64,000 bases of DNA from Mercenaria mercenaria (GCF_021730395.1 NC_069378.1:43475001-43539000); one strand, 5' to 3'. Counted from the first letter of the stretch, positions 36,050 through 48,486 are shown. The notes: generated by a model not told the origin, from the letters alone. Made by a program: numbers and translations.

Positions 36050-36700
36050 TCTTAAAAAAATCTTTAAATACATCAAATTTAAGTGAAAAGCTTGATGATA
36101 TTGACAATTTCTTGATTAATTGAAACTGGTATTAAATCCTAAACGCTATAAAATTCCCGATCTCACAATTCTGTTGAGACAAAGCACGTAGATAAATGGA
36201 AGTAGATGAATATACTAGTCTATATAGCCGTTTCTACAAATTCACAGAAAACACAGCGTTTAAAAAGATAGATTACTTTCATTAAAATATATTAAACGAT
36301 ACAAAATAATTCTTCTGTAGATCTCTGGCATTTTAGCTGCACAAAATATGGAACAGTAGAATGTAAATCTGTAAATTTGATATGGATAATTGTGCCATTT
36401 GTTTTATTAGTAATAGGTTTGTGTGGAAATATTTTAAATTCCATTGTTCTTTCAAGACCCCTGACCCTTAAGTAATCGACAACAATTATATTTACTATTT
36501 TGGCTGGTAGATTAAAACGATACTATGTACAGATCGACTAACAGACACAGAATTGCGGATAGCAGACGATCAACGACAAGACCTATATTAACAATAAGTG
36601 TATTTTATATGACAGAAAGTTACACACTATATGTCAGTCATTAAAATCACTGCACAGACGTTTAGAATTAATCTTAAAACAAAACAAAATCCTTATGGTT
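36050..36700 (+). pseudogene. GPCR copy A, decayed
   Basis: Upstream sequence homologous to the intact GPCR (from about 36050) leads to 'ctctggcattttagctgcac' and the TM1 region (GLCGNIL). The first loop then jumps to the third intracellular loop ('agacacagaattgcggatag'), so TM2-TM5 are deleted. Homology ends soon after 'acaataagtgtatttt', losing TM6-TM7. Many frame breaks. Confidence 0.8.
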
Positions 36701-37170
36701 TAGTAGTATATCACAAAACCACAGAAATTTTTAGAAAACGAAAAACATCTTTAAAACTTCCTATCTGTCCAATACATTTTTACCATTCTGTCCCGTAGAA
36801 TCGGATACTTAAAATATTCTAAAAGAGTTACCCCTCTTTAAAAAGCAATGCCATTTGTAAAGACATAACATTAAAAAAATTGTCAAAAACGATGTTTAAC
36901 CTAGTTATGTAAAGTTTAAACACTGGAACATTGTTGCAAATGCATCAAAATGAAGACATGTAACAGCTTTTTAAAAATGGTGACCTTTTTAAAGGAGTTG
37001 AACTGTCCAGAAGTGTGGCCCCTTCATGCAGTCCCTTACCATAATTCAATGCATATATAATAGTAAATTAACAATGATTTTGTAGAATAATATAAATGCT
37101 TTATATGCTGTATAATATTCATGTAAAACAATTCTTTCTTTCTATGATTTGGTGATGTTCGAACTTTTTT
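36700..37170. repeat. Single decayed arm of the 765-bp palindrome
   Basis: Matches the left arm of 16358-17122 in the same order ('ttctgtcccgta', 'aatgccatttgtaaagacat', 'gttgcaaatgcatcaaaa', 'gtccagaagtg'). There is no second arm. It separates GPCR copies A and B. Confidence 0.7.
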
Positions 37171-37254
37171 TCCTCCGAAACATGGACCGAACTCTTAACA
37201 TGCATTATATAAAATAAAAAAAAATCATTAACATGTATTATATAAAATAAAAAC

Positions 37255-38460
37255 ATTTCTTAACATGCATTATATAAAATAAAAGCTAATAGCTAGAAAT
37301 ATCGACCATTTCTTGATTAACTGAAAACGAACATCAAATCTGATATTAAATCTTAAACGTTAATAAATTCCTGGTCTCACAACTCTCTTGAGCCAATTCA
37401 CGTTGATAAATGGACGTAGATAATAAATATATAGCGGTGCCTTAAGCTAGGCTAGTACTTAGTCCATAATTTCACGTAAAACACAACAGTGCTTTTAATA
37501 AATAGGATATATGAAATGATGCAAAATATTTCCTCTGTAGACCTCTGGTATTTTAATTGCACAAATTATGGAACAGTGAAGGTTGGATATGGAGAATTGT
37601 GCCTTTTGTTTTATTTGTAATAGGTTTGTGTGGAAATATTCTAAATTGTATTGTTCTTTCCAGACTCCGGATCATTAAAATATCGACAACAATATATTTA
37701 CTATTTTGGCAGGTTTCTGTTCACGGTAGTTTAAAACAATACTTTGTACACTATAACCGGAAAAGAAATTGCTGATTTTTCAGAAACGTACTGCAAGATT
37801 TATAGGTGGCTTCGTTTCACCTCTGGAGATTTTTCAGTTTGGTCATTGGTACATGTATTAATGACTCTTCATCCAGCTGGCTTACGGGATTCGGTGGATC
37901 TACCCAGATGCCTGCTTGTGATGAAATAATGCACGGAGGGACACCTGGGGTCATCCTCCACCATTAAAGCTGGAAAGGCGCCATATGACTTATAATTTTG
38001 TCGGTGAAACGTGAAACCGAACAAAAATAAATAAATTAATTAATGACTCTTGAAAGAACTTTTGTACTGACCACAAGATTGAAACGTTCTCCAGAAATGT
38101 CATTAATTGTTTCCTTGGTCTCCTTGTTAATCACAACAGTGGGAAATATCCACTTGATTACTGGATCATCATACAAGATCAGTCAGACAGCTTCCAGGCA
38201 AAAACAAAGACGCCTAACCTGTACTTACACATGCATGGGATACGAGAGGTTATATCGGGGTATATTGGTGTCCTTGCTTTTTGGTGTGTTATACAGTTCT
38301 ACATGCTATTATATTCATAGGCAACACGTCTAGGGCATGGTACAGACCATCAACAAGATCTATTAACAGACAGAGAATTGCGGACAGGAGACGATCATCG
38401 ACAAGGCTTTAAATAACAATAAGTGTATTGTTTGTAAAAAGTTACACACTTAATGTCAAT
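37255..38460 (+). pseudogene. GPCR copy B, decayed and split by a SINE
   Basis: Keeps the upstream promoter-like region, the ATG (37516; MQNISSVDLWYFNCT reads as in the intact gene), TM1 to TM3, then a SINE (37870-38038), then TM4, TM5 and part of the third loop. It has several frame breaks and ends near 38410 after 'tcatcgacaaggcttt', at the same place as copies A and C. Confidence 0.85.
37870..38038 (+). mobile_element. 5'-truncated SINE inside GPCR copy B
   Basis: Starts inside the SINE body at 'catccagctggcttacg' and ends 'aaacgtgaaaccgaacaaaa' plus tail. It is flanked by an exact 13-bp duplication ATTAATGACTCTT (37857-37869 and 38039-38051), which is GPCR coding sequence at TM3. Confidence 0.9.
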
Positions 38461-38631
38461 TATTAAAGTCATGACACAGAAGTTTCTGTTCACGATAGTT
38501 TAAAACAATACTATGTACAGTATTACCGAAAAAAACCTGCTGATTTTTCAGAAACGTACTGCAAGATCTACAGATGGTATCGTTTTACCTCTGGAGAATT
38601 TTCAGTTTGGTTATTTTTATTATTGACTGTT

Positions 38632-38802
38632 CATCCAGCAGGCTTATGGAAGGTCGGTGGTTCTACCAAGGTGCTCGCTTGTGATGAAATTATGCACGGA
38701 GGGGCACCTGGGGTCTTCCTCTACCACCAAAGCTGGAAAATCGCCATATGACATAAAATTGTGTCGGTGCGACGTTAAACCCAACAAGAAAAATATAAAT
38801 AT
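38632..38802 (+). mobile_element. 5'-truncated SINE in GPCR copy C
   Basis: Truncation point ('catccagcaggctta') and 3' junction ('attaatgactcttgaaag') equal those of the SINE in copy B. This is therefore the same insertion inherited by duplication. Confidence 0.85.
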
Positions 38803-38875
38803 ATTAATGACTCTTGAAAGAACTTTTGTAACCAAGGCTCCATTGACCACAAGATATAAACTTTCTCCAAAACTA

Positions 38876-39150
38876 GGCTGCCTCCGTGGCCGAGTGGTTA
38901 AAGTCGCTGGCTTCAAATCACTTGCCCCTCACCGATATTGGTTCGAACCTCACTCAGGGCGTTTGATTCTTTTATGTGAGGAAGCCATCCAGCTGGCATA
39001 CGGAAAGTCGGTGGTTCTACCCAGGTGTTCGCTCGTGATGAAATAATTCATGGAGGGGCACCTGGGGTCTTCCCCTACCGTCAAAGCTGGAAAATCGCTA
39101 TATGAATATATGTGTGTCGGTGCTACGTTACACCCAACAAAAATAAATAT
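38876..39150 (+). mobile_element. Full-length SINE in GPCR copy C
   Basis: Has the whole tRNA-derived head ('gcctccgtggccgagtggtt') and B-box-like 'ggttcgaacc'. Its 3' junction is again 'attaatgactcttgaaag', but its 5' flank is different ('ctttctccaaaacta'), so there is no normal target duplication. Confidence 0.85.
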
Positions 39151-39920
39151 ATTAATGACTCTTGAAAGAACTTGTGTAACCAAGGCTCCATTGATCACAA
39201 GATCTAAACTTTCTTAAAAAATGTCTTTAATTGTTTCCCTGATCATCCTTTTAATCATAACACTGGGAAATATCCACTTGATTACTAGATCATCATACAA
39301 GACCGTTCAGTCAGCTTCCACGACTAACCTATACTTACAAAAGTGAGGGATACGAGAGGTTGTATCGGGGTATATGGGCTGTCCTTGTTTTTTTTGTGTG
39401 TGTTATACAGTTCTACTTGCTTTTATCATATTCATAGGAAATGCAAATACAGCAAATGTGCTATTGTTAAAGCAAAAATCTTTTTCTCATATGCAGCAGT
39501 CATGACGATGTTCGAGCGCAAGAGATAGCAACTATTAACCCTGACGGAGGAGTCGGCGGCACTAATAATGCATCACATCTAGGGCATGGTTCAGACCATC
39601 AAACCAGATCGACTAACAGACACAGAATTGCGGATAGGAGACGATCATCGACAAGGCTTTTTTTTTACCAATGTGTGTATTTTTTTCTGATATGATAAAA
39701 AGTTACACAATATATGACATGGCAGAGACGTTTAGAATGTGCTGTAGAACAAAAACAAAATCCTTGCATTATATAAAATACAAGTCAATAGCTAGAAAAT
39801 ATTGACCATTTCTTGATTAATTGAAAAACATCAAATCTGATATTAAATCTCAAATGTTAATAAATTGCTGGTCTCATAACTCTCTTGAGACAATGTACTT
39901 TGATAAATGGAAGTAGATAA

Positions 39921-39990
39921 TAAATATATATATAGGTGCCTTAAGCTAGACTAGTACTCAGTCCACAATTTCACGGAAAACACAACAGTT
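39921..39990 (+). promoter_or_regulatory. TATA-type promoter of the intact GPCR
   Basis: A 'taaatatatatataggtgcc' block is followed by 'ttaagctagactagtactca' and 'cacaatttcacgg'. It is well conserved before copy B (37420-37480) and in the promoter-only copy (56160-56220). The start of transcription probably lies near 39950-39960. Confidence 0.5.
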
Positions 39991-40031
39991 CAGAATTTGA
40001 ATTGCTTGCAATAAATAGGAAATATGAAACG

Positions 40032-41207
40032 ATGCAAAATATTTCCTCTGTAGACCTCTGGTATTTTAACTGCACAAATTATGGAACAGTGGAGTGTAAA
40101 TCTGTATATTGGATATGGAGAATTGTGCCTTTTATTTTATTTGTAACAGGTTTGTGTGGAAATATTCTAAACTTTATAGTTCTTTCAAGACCCCGGATCC
40201 GGAAGTACTCGACAACAATATATTTACTTTTTTTGGCTGGATCGGATATAGTGTTTCTGTTCACTGTAGTTTTAAACGATACAGTGTACACTATAACCGG
40301 AAAAGAAATCGCTGATTTTTCCGAAACGTACTGCAAGTTTTATAGGTGGCTTCGTTTTACCTCTGGAGCTTTTTCAGTTTGGTTATTGGTTTTAATGACT
40401 CTTGAAAGAACTTTTGTAACGAAGGCTCCATTGACCGCAAGATCTAAACTTTCTCCAAAAAATTCTCTAATTGTTTCCTTGGTCACCTTGTTAATCATAA
40501 TAATTGGAAATATCCACTTGATTACTGGATCATCATACAAGGCCATTCAAACAGCTTCAAAACAAGGACAAGGTCGTCAGGATTGCACGTTCACAAGTGA
40601 GGAGTATGAGCAGTTTTATCGTGGTTCATGGGCTATACTTGTTTTGGTGTTTTATACAGTTTTTCCTGCTATTATCATATTCATAGGAAATGCAAATATA
40701 GCAATAGTGCTATTGTTAAAGCGGAAATCTTTTTCACGTGTGCAACCTTCAGTTGCAAATACACAGGCATCTGGAACAGTTATAACTCGGAATCGTGATG
40801 ATGGTCGAACGCAACAAATAGCAACTATTAACCTCGAAAGAGGTGTCGGCGGCACTAATAATGCATCACGTCTAGGACATGGTACAGACGATCAAACACG
40901 ATCTACTAACAGACACAGAATTGTGGATAGAAGGCGGTCATCAACAAGGCTTTTGTTGACAATTAGTGTATTTTTCCTGATAACTACACTTCCATATTGT
41001 ATTTATGCCATTATTCTGGGACAGCTGGAACGGCTTGATGACGATGAAATTGCTAAATGGCGGCTATTGACACTTATAATCTATATTTTGTTGTGGAGTA
41101 ACTTTTCTTTTAACTTCTTTTTGTACTTTGCAACCGGCACCATATTCAAACAAGAATGGAAAAGATTAGTCGGAAAACTCAAAGTTTTGTTTAATCAATT
41201 GTTCTAA
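40032..41207 (+). CDS. Class A (rhodopsin-type) G-protein-coupled receptor, 391 residues, intronless
   Basis: One uninterrupted frame with seven hydrophobic spans. The extracellular N-terminus is short with two sequons (N3-I-S, N13-C-T). TM1 carries GN (43-44), TM2 LAGSD (D72), C101 opens TM3 for the usual disulfide to the second extracellular loop, and LERTF (124-128) stands for the DRY motif. A long, basic and polar third intracellular loop follows TM5, and TM7 has NFSFNFFLYF in place of NPxxY. These are features of invertebrate peptide-type or orphan receptors that expanded in molluscs; the ligand cannot be told. I chose ATG 40032 because all codons upstream in this frame are non-ATG and copy B has the same start. 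Copies A, B and C upstream are broken; this is the only one with TM6-TM7. Confidence 0.9.
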   Translation: MQNISSVDLWYFNCTNYGTVECKSVYWIWRIVPFILFVTGLCGNILNFIVLSRPRIRKYSTTIYLLFLAGSDIVFLFTVVLNDTVYTITGKEIADFSETYCKFYRWLRFTSGAFSVWLLVLMTLERTFVTKAPLTARSKLSPKNSLIVSLVTLLIIIIGNIHLITGSSYKAIQTASKQGQGRQDCTFTSEEYEQFYRGSWAILVLVFYTVFPAIIIFIGNANIAIVLLLKRKSFSRVQPSVANTQASGTVITRNRDDGRTQQIATINLERGVGGTNNASRLGHGTDDQTRSTNRHRIVDRRRSSTRLLLTISVFFLITTLPYCIYAIILGQLERLDDDEIAKWRLLTLIIYILLWSNFSFNFFLYFATGTIFKQEWKRLVGKLKVLFNQLF

Positions 41208-41537
41208 AAATGTCCTTTGACTTTACTTTCATTGTCCTCACATGAATATTTTTTATTAAAGGATGCATTATTTTAAGACTAATGTCAGCTGATTTATTCA
41301 ATATATATAATTTTCCTTTCAAATTTAAACATGTACTGTTATTAGTGCTGGTATATGTCTAGAAAATCGAATCATGAATTCATTTAAAAAGTCATACCTA
41401 TGTTTGAAACACATGATTTTAAAAACATTTATGTAGATTATTGAAATTTGAAATTTTTTAAAACGATACCTCGTTTTCTCTTGTTTCAGTCTAATACTCT
41501 TAGCCTTTGATATTGTTGGTACAAAAATGAAATAATG

Positions 41538-41543
41538 AATAAA
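41538..41543 (+). terminator. Polyadenylation signal after the GPCR
   Basis: AATAAA 330 bp past the stop, in AT-rich sequence. It is the first good match after a more distant 'attaaag' at 41256. Confidence 0.45.
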
Positions 41544-42267
41544 ATATTCAATATTTGAATGTCCTTACTTGACCTGATTTATTTCCATAAATATTTGTCA
41601 AAATGCTGCAGTATGAATTTACCTGCGGATATGTCTAAATTGTTTTTGTTTAAATGTTTAGTTCTGCTCAACCCGGGGCTAGAGGGCGTAGACGGTCGCA
41701 TGCATTTCCACTACCGTCCATGAACAGGCTCAATCTAACAGAGTCTGCAACATTTTCATTTTTGTCGCGTTTAGCGCCCTGTGGAGTTTTCACTTTTATT
41801 TAATTTATACAGAATACAAATGACAACTGTTATCAATGTGAAATCGCTTTCACATTCAGATATTATTTATTTGGAAATATTTTCCCTAAATTAGATAATT
41901 ATATGTAATGGTTCTGTTTAGTAAAAGAATTCCGCACGTGCTTTATGAGAGGGTTGGTCACTGGCACCAGATCAGAAAGAAAATGCCTCCGTACGTGTTA
42001 TACCCTACCCCTAGGTATTCTATAAGAACCATGGTCATGCTAACCCGTTTCAATCGCGCATTTCATACCTAAAACACGCAGTGCGGTAAATGTGTACTAT
42101 GGGTAACAAACAAGCGGTAATTTCATTGTGTACCAGTCACATTTTTTCAATACATCTTATCCTAGAAAAACAACGCGTAGTTTATAGTAATTTCAACATT
42201 ACACAAAAAAACTTGCTTGAACTTCCCTGGTGAATTTCCGTTCTAGATTACAACCCTGTAAACATGA

Positions 42268-42485
42268 AATCATCGGGCCAACGACGGAAAACCGTCAAAG
42301 GAAAATCGTTGTTGGGCCACTGTTGGCCCAACAATGATTAGTAAGTATTGTAAATACAGCGGTTGGGCCAACGTTGAACCAACTTTAAATTTCAGTCAAA
42401 GATATCTCTGCATTGGCCCAATAGTGATTTTCAGGGAAAGACTTACACCGAGAAAACATCGTTGGCCCAACGTTGGCCCATTAGA
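42268..42485. repeat. Left TTGGGCCAACG palindromic array
   Basis: Irregular copies of TTGGGCCAACG/CGTTGGCCCAA, a self-complementary 11-mer, spaced by unrelated sequence. Its partner array lies at 43690-43985. Confidence 0.7.
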
Positions 42486-43689
42486 AGTTATAATATAATA
42501 ATTATATATTTTACAGGTGACTGTTTTATCACAAGCACCTACAGGTAAACACATTGTGTAGGTGTAACATGCAGTATTTAATTAATAATCAAATACTTTT
42601 CTGCACCAATTTATAATCTGATAGTTCGGGCTAACTAAACTTAATACTTATCTGCAGCCGTAATGATATTTTGAACTATTAAAATTTTCTACCTGAAAAA
42701 TCAAATTTGTGAAAAAAAATATTGAAAACAAAAACTGCTATAACAAATATCTGATTTTGTACAATCATAAAATGTTTACAATAAATCTGTTGAATATTCC
42801 AGAACATGAACTCTCGTTAACCCGAATTATGTAAAAAATCCCAGAAAATGTGGTTAATTTTACTCTCTATGCGAGATTTCTAGCTGCATAGACATGTGAA
42901 GTAAAGGAAACTATTATACATGTTAACAAAAACCCGGTCTACTAGCTATAAACTGTGAGTAGAAGTTTTTCAATATTTTTTGATAAAGTTGTTTAATCTT
43001 AAGGAGAATTTCTTTTATAGCCTGTATGCATGTAGTATCTATGTGACTTGAACATATGTTGAATACTTTTATCTAAAACTGGCGGATGGTACTAGTGTTG
43101 AGTATTTAATTCTGTAAATAAAATAAGTCATATTCTCGTTAATTTTAACATATTTTTCTCGGTTAAATATAGACAAAAATAAATTTCATATAAATGTCCA
43201 GAGGTTTATGTGCATCTGTATAGATATTGTTATCAATATGACGTAGATGGTTTAATCAACATTATGATTTTCATTTTTTTTTACAGGATGCTGTTCAAGA
43301 AAGTAATAATTGAGCGCCTAGCACTGTGGGGCACAGGAAAAAAAAGAAAAGATAGAAAGCTGCAACTTCAGTGAGAAAAGAAAACAACCAGACAGAACTT
43401 GGATATATAATGAGTTAAAATACAGACAGTAATTCATTTTAAAAGGATTTGATCAGTGACTGAAAAAAGAAAAATAGATTTATAAATGGCTGGAATAAAT
43501 ATTTGACATGTTGTAGTGATGAAATATTCGGTTATATTTCTTCAGGAAACTTGCAAACAAACTTTAAATAAATGTTAGATTTCTTCTTGTTAAATGTTAA
43601 ACAAAATCACAATTATTTGAAAATAAAATGTGTACTAAATAATTTTAGTTTTAGTCTATTTTTTCAAATTCGTTATCGTTGGGATAGCG

Positions 43690-43985
43690 TTGGCATCCTT
43701 CTTTCGGCCAACAAAAAGATAGAGTTGGCCCAACGTAGGACCAACCATAATAGACAAAAAAATGTTGTTGGCCCAATGGAGGGCCAACGATAAGTGTAGG
43801 ATACCAGTAGTTGGCCCAATGGAGGGCCAACGATAAGTGTAGGATACCAGTCGTTGGGCCAACGGTGTACCAACCGTTGGGCCAACGTTGCGCCAATTAG
43901 CAAAATGGCGTTGGGCCAACGTTGGAAATCTTCGTTGGGCCAACGAAGAGTCTGCAGTTGGGCCAACGTTGGGCCAACGCATGTC
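43690..43985. repeat. Right TTGGGCCAACG palindromic array
   Basis: More than a dozen copies of 'gttgggccaacg' or 'gttggcccaa', including one exact ~57-bp duplication ('agttggcccaatggagggcc', 43809, and the preceding copy). Long minus-strand frames here are by-products of the repeat. Confidence 0.75.
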
Positions 43986-45374
43986 TGCTATCTGGGAAAA
44001 CCATTCTGATTGGCTGTTGTGAAAATGTATGTCAATCGTCATTTTACTACACGTGTTCGCTAAAATGTGAAAATGCAGCATAAATGTGCAAAATGAACAA
44101 AATAAACAGAACAGATGCAGACCAATGTACGATTTCAAATAAAAGATCATATACAAGATGAATTTCATTCATCAGATCGAGTTTTAATGTAAAATTGTGA
44201 TTTTTGGGGGCAATGACCCCAGATTTAACAAACCGTCTTTCAACTTTCTTGTTGAGCTTATGACCAACCTGACAACACAGAAAACAAGTTCCAAAGTATT
44301 TACCAAACATAACTTTCATATTGCATTTTGCAATTATATTTTTGATCCAGACATGATTAAATAGATCTACACATTTTATATTAACAACAGTATGTGACGA
44401 AAACTAAACTGCATTATAAATATAAATTATATTAGCTCTTCTTATGCGTAAGAATAACAAAGACGCTTGATTTGATCACGTGATCGATTCTAAAACCGAC
44501 ACTTGTTTTGATCATGTGACCTATTCTGAAATCCAATAACTAGTTTCAATACGCTCAAAAAAGGTCTTCATGATTATGCGTGAAAATAGCAACTACTATG
44601 GCATTGCAACGCCACTGATAAGCCGATAGATTATTGATTTTTTTTCATCGCCGTGCCTCGACACTGTTGTGGATGTGTATTGAGAAACTTTATCAGTTTG
44701 CGGTGGTCAGTACCGTTTATCAGTAGGCGAATCTATAAATATGCGGCAACATCCTATAGATCCCGATTCGCAATCTGTTAAAATATCTTTTCTGTGCAGG
44801 TGTTTTTTTTCTAAAATATCATTTCAGAAAATACAGTGCTGAAATGAAATACTTTTCGCATGTCTAAGAAAACATTTTCAAGAGATATGTTATTGATAAA
44901 AAATACTACTATATAAAAGGTAATAATAAAAAATAAAATAAAAAAAACTGTGTTTTACTTGAAATAGAATAGGTAGAAAAATCAATACTTATTCGTCAGT
45001 TTGAATTTATGACTTATTTGGTTCGGGGGAAGATGGAGGGGGAATTAATTTGACAGTTTGATTTTTTGTAATTATTATCTAATCTAACAATCGTCAGTAG
45101 ATTTTTTCTCTCATTGTTCGAATTCGTAAAATCAACTATGAACAGTTTACTTCTGTTTTACACCAACTATTAAGAACATTTTAAAGCTTAAAATCGTATT
45201 TATGTACTTGATCGGACCGTCCTTATTCGTGATTTTATATTATGTATAATTATAGATTTTCATCTCGAAATCAACTGTAAATCGTTAATCAAAATGTCTT
45301 GTCCACAAAAGTTGCATAAAAATGAATTGAATTTCAAATAGTTATTAAAATTTAATACACAATTGCACGGTGCA

Positions 45375-46066
45375 TATCCGTATCGGCGGACCCTTTGCGA
45401 AATATGCTTTATCGGCGGTTTCTTGCGTCGGCACCGGCGATTCTTTGCTATGCTATAAACAGGTTGGCAGTTATAAGAAGTCAGATAAACACAACAAATT
45501 AATTAAGCTATAATGTTTCCAAAAAGTCATTAGCCCTAGAGCCTCTCTATGCGTAATGCAGAGAGCCTGTCTGTGGAAAAAAGAAGAGAAAAAAAACTGG
45601 TATGCAGAGAGACTGCCGGTGCCACGACAAAATCGAAAGTAAGTGGTTTTAAAAAAATCCATTTACATTTCGGCCTATTTATCTTTATTATTTGGAAGAA
45701 TATTGATAAATGAATACAATAGTGTGCTTGATATGTATGATATCAAAGCAAAAACTGGTTAAAGACTGTGGAAAAAGTCGGGCTAGTGTTCCATGTCAGT
45801 ACACCATCAACAAATTTCATCGAGTTGCGAGCAAAATCGCTGATAATTAAAGAGTAAAGTCACTATAAAACATAGAAACGACACTCTTATGTTCCGTGCT
45901 CTACTTATTTTTGAGCAGCATTCCTATGATCATGGATGGCAGCTCGATTTTTCGCCTCCCATACCTACCTGGGCACTGTTTATAGCAAAAAATAGCCGGT
46001 GCCGACGCAAAGAAACCGCCGAAATTGCAGATTTCGCAGAGTGCGTCGATATGGATATGTACTGTG
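45375..46066. repeat. ~690-bp inverted repeat with ~95-bp arms
   Basis: Left arm 45375-45465 ('gcggtttcttgcgtcggcac') pairs with 45968-46066 ('gtgccgacgcaaagaaaccg'), and both have 'tgctataaacag' or its complement at the inner edge. The inside also contains 'gcagagag' inverted words near 45550-45610. No coding capacity is seen. Confidence 0.65.
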
Positions 46067-47238
46067 TATTGGAGAGATCATCCTGAATATACGCTGATCA
46101 AACTGGTATTTATCTGCAGGAAAATTATCGTTTAACGTAAAAAGTGCGCTAAATACTGTTATAACTGCGCGTACACATACGTTTTCATCATTTTTCAGAC
46201 CGAGTAATTTTTGCTATGGGAGGTAATCCACCATTCCGCGATGATAATTTGCCACAGGTGCCCGTTATATTTTGGCCTCATTTTGTTGGTAATCATCCCT
46301 GCAGATGTACATTTATGTTACCAGTTTAATGTATTTCATCTATCTGAGGGTGCAAATATTTTCTGATGGTGATATTCGAAGGCAGAACCACCAGAAATAT
46401 TGTTCTTTTTCCACGGGCGTTTCGTATCCTAATTTACTGGAACCTAACTGTATACGCCAGTTCGGTAGGTTCATTGATATGACGAATCACCGTTTTCATA
46501 GTGTTTAATGTATTTGTTATATTATGATAATGATAGTTTGAAATACAAGTGTATATTAAATAACCTAAAATTGAAACAGACAATGTTATTTTGATCAACA
46601 AGCATAACAAACAATATGGATAATAATATCATCATATATCATGTGTATTTTTAAGAAAACAGTTACTGAATTTTAGCAATAGCTGGAATGGAAAAAAAAT
46701 CTATAAAAATATTTTTATAGGTGTTTGTGTGTTAACTAATGACGACTCCTTATTAAAATGATGCTTATTTGTAACAAAAAACATTCCTTGACTTTTTTAA
46801 TTGATAAGTATTGTACATATTAGAAAACATAGCCTAGATTTTTTTTCAATGTCAGTTCAAGGAAATCCTGTTCTTTTAAACTTTCACATATTGGAATATT
46901 TTTACTTTCTTTAAAAACTTTCATAAAGTGTTACAAAGTTTACCTGTTTCTGTTAGACTGTCAAGAACACATGATGTCAGGACATAGAGTGCAAACAGAA
47001 GTATTGAAGAGATTGAAATACATTGTCTAGCTTTATCTTTTCATTTTATCAAACCTGTCAATGAAAGGTTTTTGTTTGTCGATGAACAACTGCTATTGGA
47101 TAAGACTAGATTTTTTATCTTTACCTTTTGAACAAAATATAGAAGTGTATTGAACACAAAGTTAATAATTTTTATTGTTGTGCACTGTTAAAGTTGTAAT
47201 CACTCCATTTCTTGCCACACACAAGTGTATTACATAAT

Positions 47239-48486
47239 TACGAAAGACCCATGGTGACATTTCAACTTCATTATTTCACGATTTCTGCTTCATGATTTCA
47301 CGATTTCCACTTCATGAATTCACGAATTCACGATTTCTGCTTCCTGATTTCACGATTTCCACTTCATGAATTCACGATTTCACGATTTCCACTTCATGAA
47401 TTCGCGATTTCACGAATTCACGAAAAAACTTCACGATTTCTTGATTTCACGATTTCCACTTCATGATTTCACAAATTCACGATTTCTGCTTCCTGAATTC
47501 ACGATTTCCTCTTCATGATTTCACGATTTCCACTTCATGAATTCACGAATTCACGAAAAAAACTTCACGATTTCTTGATTTCACGATTTCCACTTCATGA
47601 ATTCACGATTTCTGCTTCCTGAATTCACCATTTCCACTTCATGGATTCACGAATTCACGATTTCCACTTCATGAATTCACGATTTCCACTTCACGCATTC
47701 TCGATTTCACAATTTCCACTTCATGAATTCACGATTTCACGATTTCCACTTCACGAATTCCACTTCACGAATTCACAATTTCCACTTCACGATTTCACAA
47801 TTTCCACTTCACGAATTCACGATTTCCACTTCACGATTTCACAATTTCCACTTCACGAATTCACGATTTCCACTTCACTATTTCACAATTTCCACTTCAC
47901 GAATTCACGATTTCACCATTGTGAAATCGTGAATTCGTGAAGTTGAAATCGTGAATTCGTGAAGTGAAATCGTGAATTCGTGAAGTGGAAATCGTGAAAT
48001 CGTGAATTCATGAAGTGGAAATTGTGAAATCGAGAATTCGAAAAGTGGAAATCGTGAAATCTTAAATTCATGAAGTGGAAATTGTGAAATCGTGAATTCG
48101 TGAAGTGGAAATCGTGAAATCGTGAATTCATGAAGTGGAAATAGTGAAATCGTGAATTCATGAAGTGGAAATCGTGAATTCAGGAAGCAGAAATCGTGAA
48201 ATTGTGAATTCATGAAGTGGAAATCGTGAAATCAAGAAATCGTGAAATTGTGAAATCAAGAAATCGTGAAGTTTTTTCGTGAAATCGTGAATTCATGAAA
48301 TCGTGAATTCGTGAAATGTTGAATTCATGAAGTGGGAATCGTGAAATCGTGAATTCATGAAGTGGAAATCGTAAAAATCAGGAAGCAGAAATCGTGAATT
48401 CGTGAATTCATGAAGTGGACATCGTGAAATCATGAAGCAGAAATCGTGAAATAATGAAGTTGAAATGTCACCATGGGTCTTTCGTA
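47239..48486. mobile_element. Foldback element, 1,248 bp, with satellite arms and 6-bp target duplication
   Basis: The ends are TACGAAAGACCCATGGTGAC and its exact complement. The arms are arrays of ~20-27-bp words ('ttcacgatttccacttcatg') in one direction up to ~47925 and in the other after it. CATAAT flanks it directly on both sides (47233-47238, 48487-48492). Long open frames in all directions are by-products of the repeat. Confidence 0.85.

Larger units (their letters stand above)
38461..39745 (+). pseudogene. GPCR copy C, decayed, with two SINEs
   Basis: Begins mid TM2 ('gtttctgttcacgatagttt'), runs through TM3 to a SINE (38632-38802), a ~70-bp TM3-TM4 piece, a second SINE (38876-39150), the same ~70-bp piece again, then TM4, TM5 and the third loop. 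It is truncated at about 39662 like copies A and B. The repeated piece suggests that two copies were fused by recombination at the SINE. Confidence 0.8.

Noticed and set aside
43651-44168. A 170-codon minus-strand frame with repeated 'WPN' and 'LAQR'
   Set aside because: It reads the TTGGGCCAACG array; adjacent frames are open in the same way.
47641-48213. Open frames of 69-102 codons rich in F, H, S and R
   Set aside because: By-products of the foldback satellite; the same words are open in several frames on both strands.
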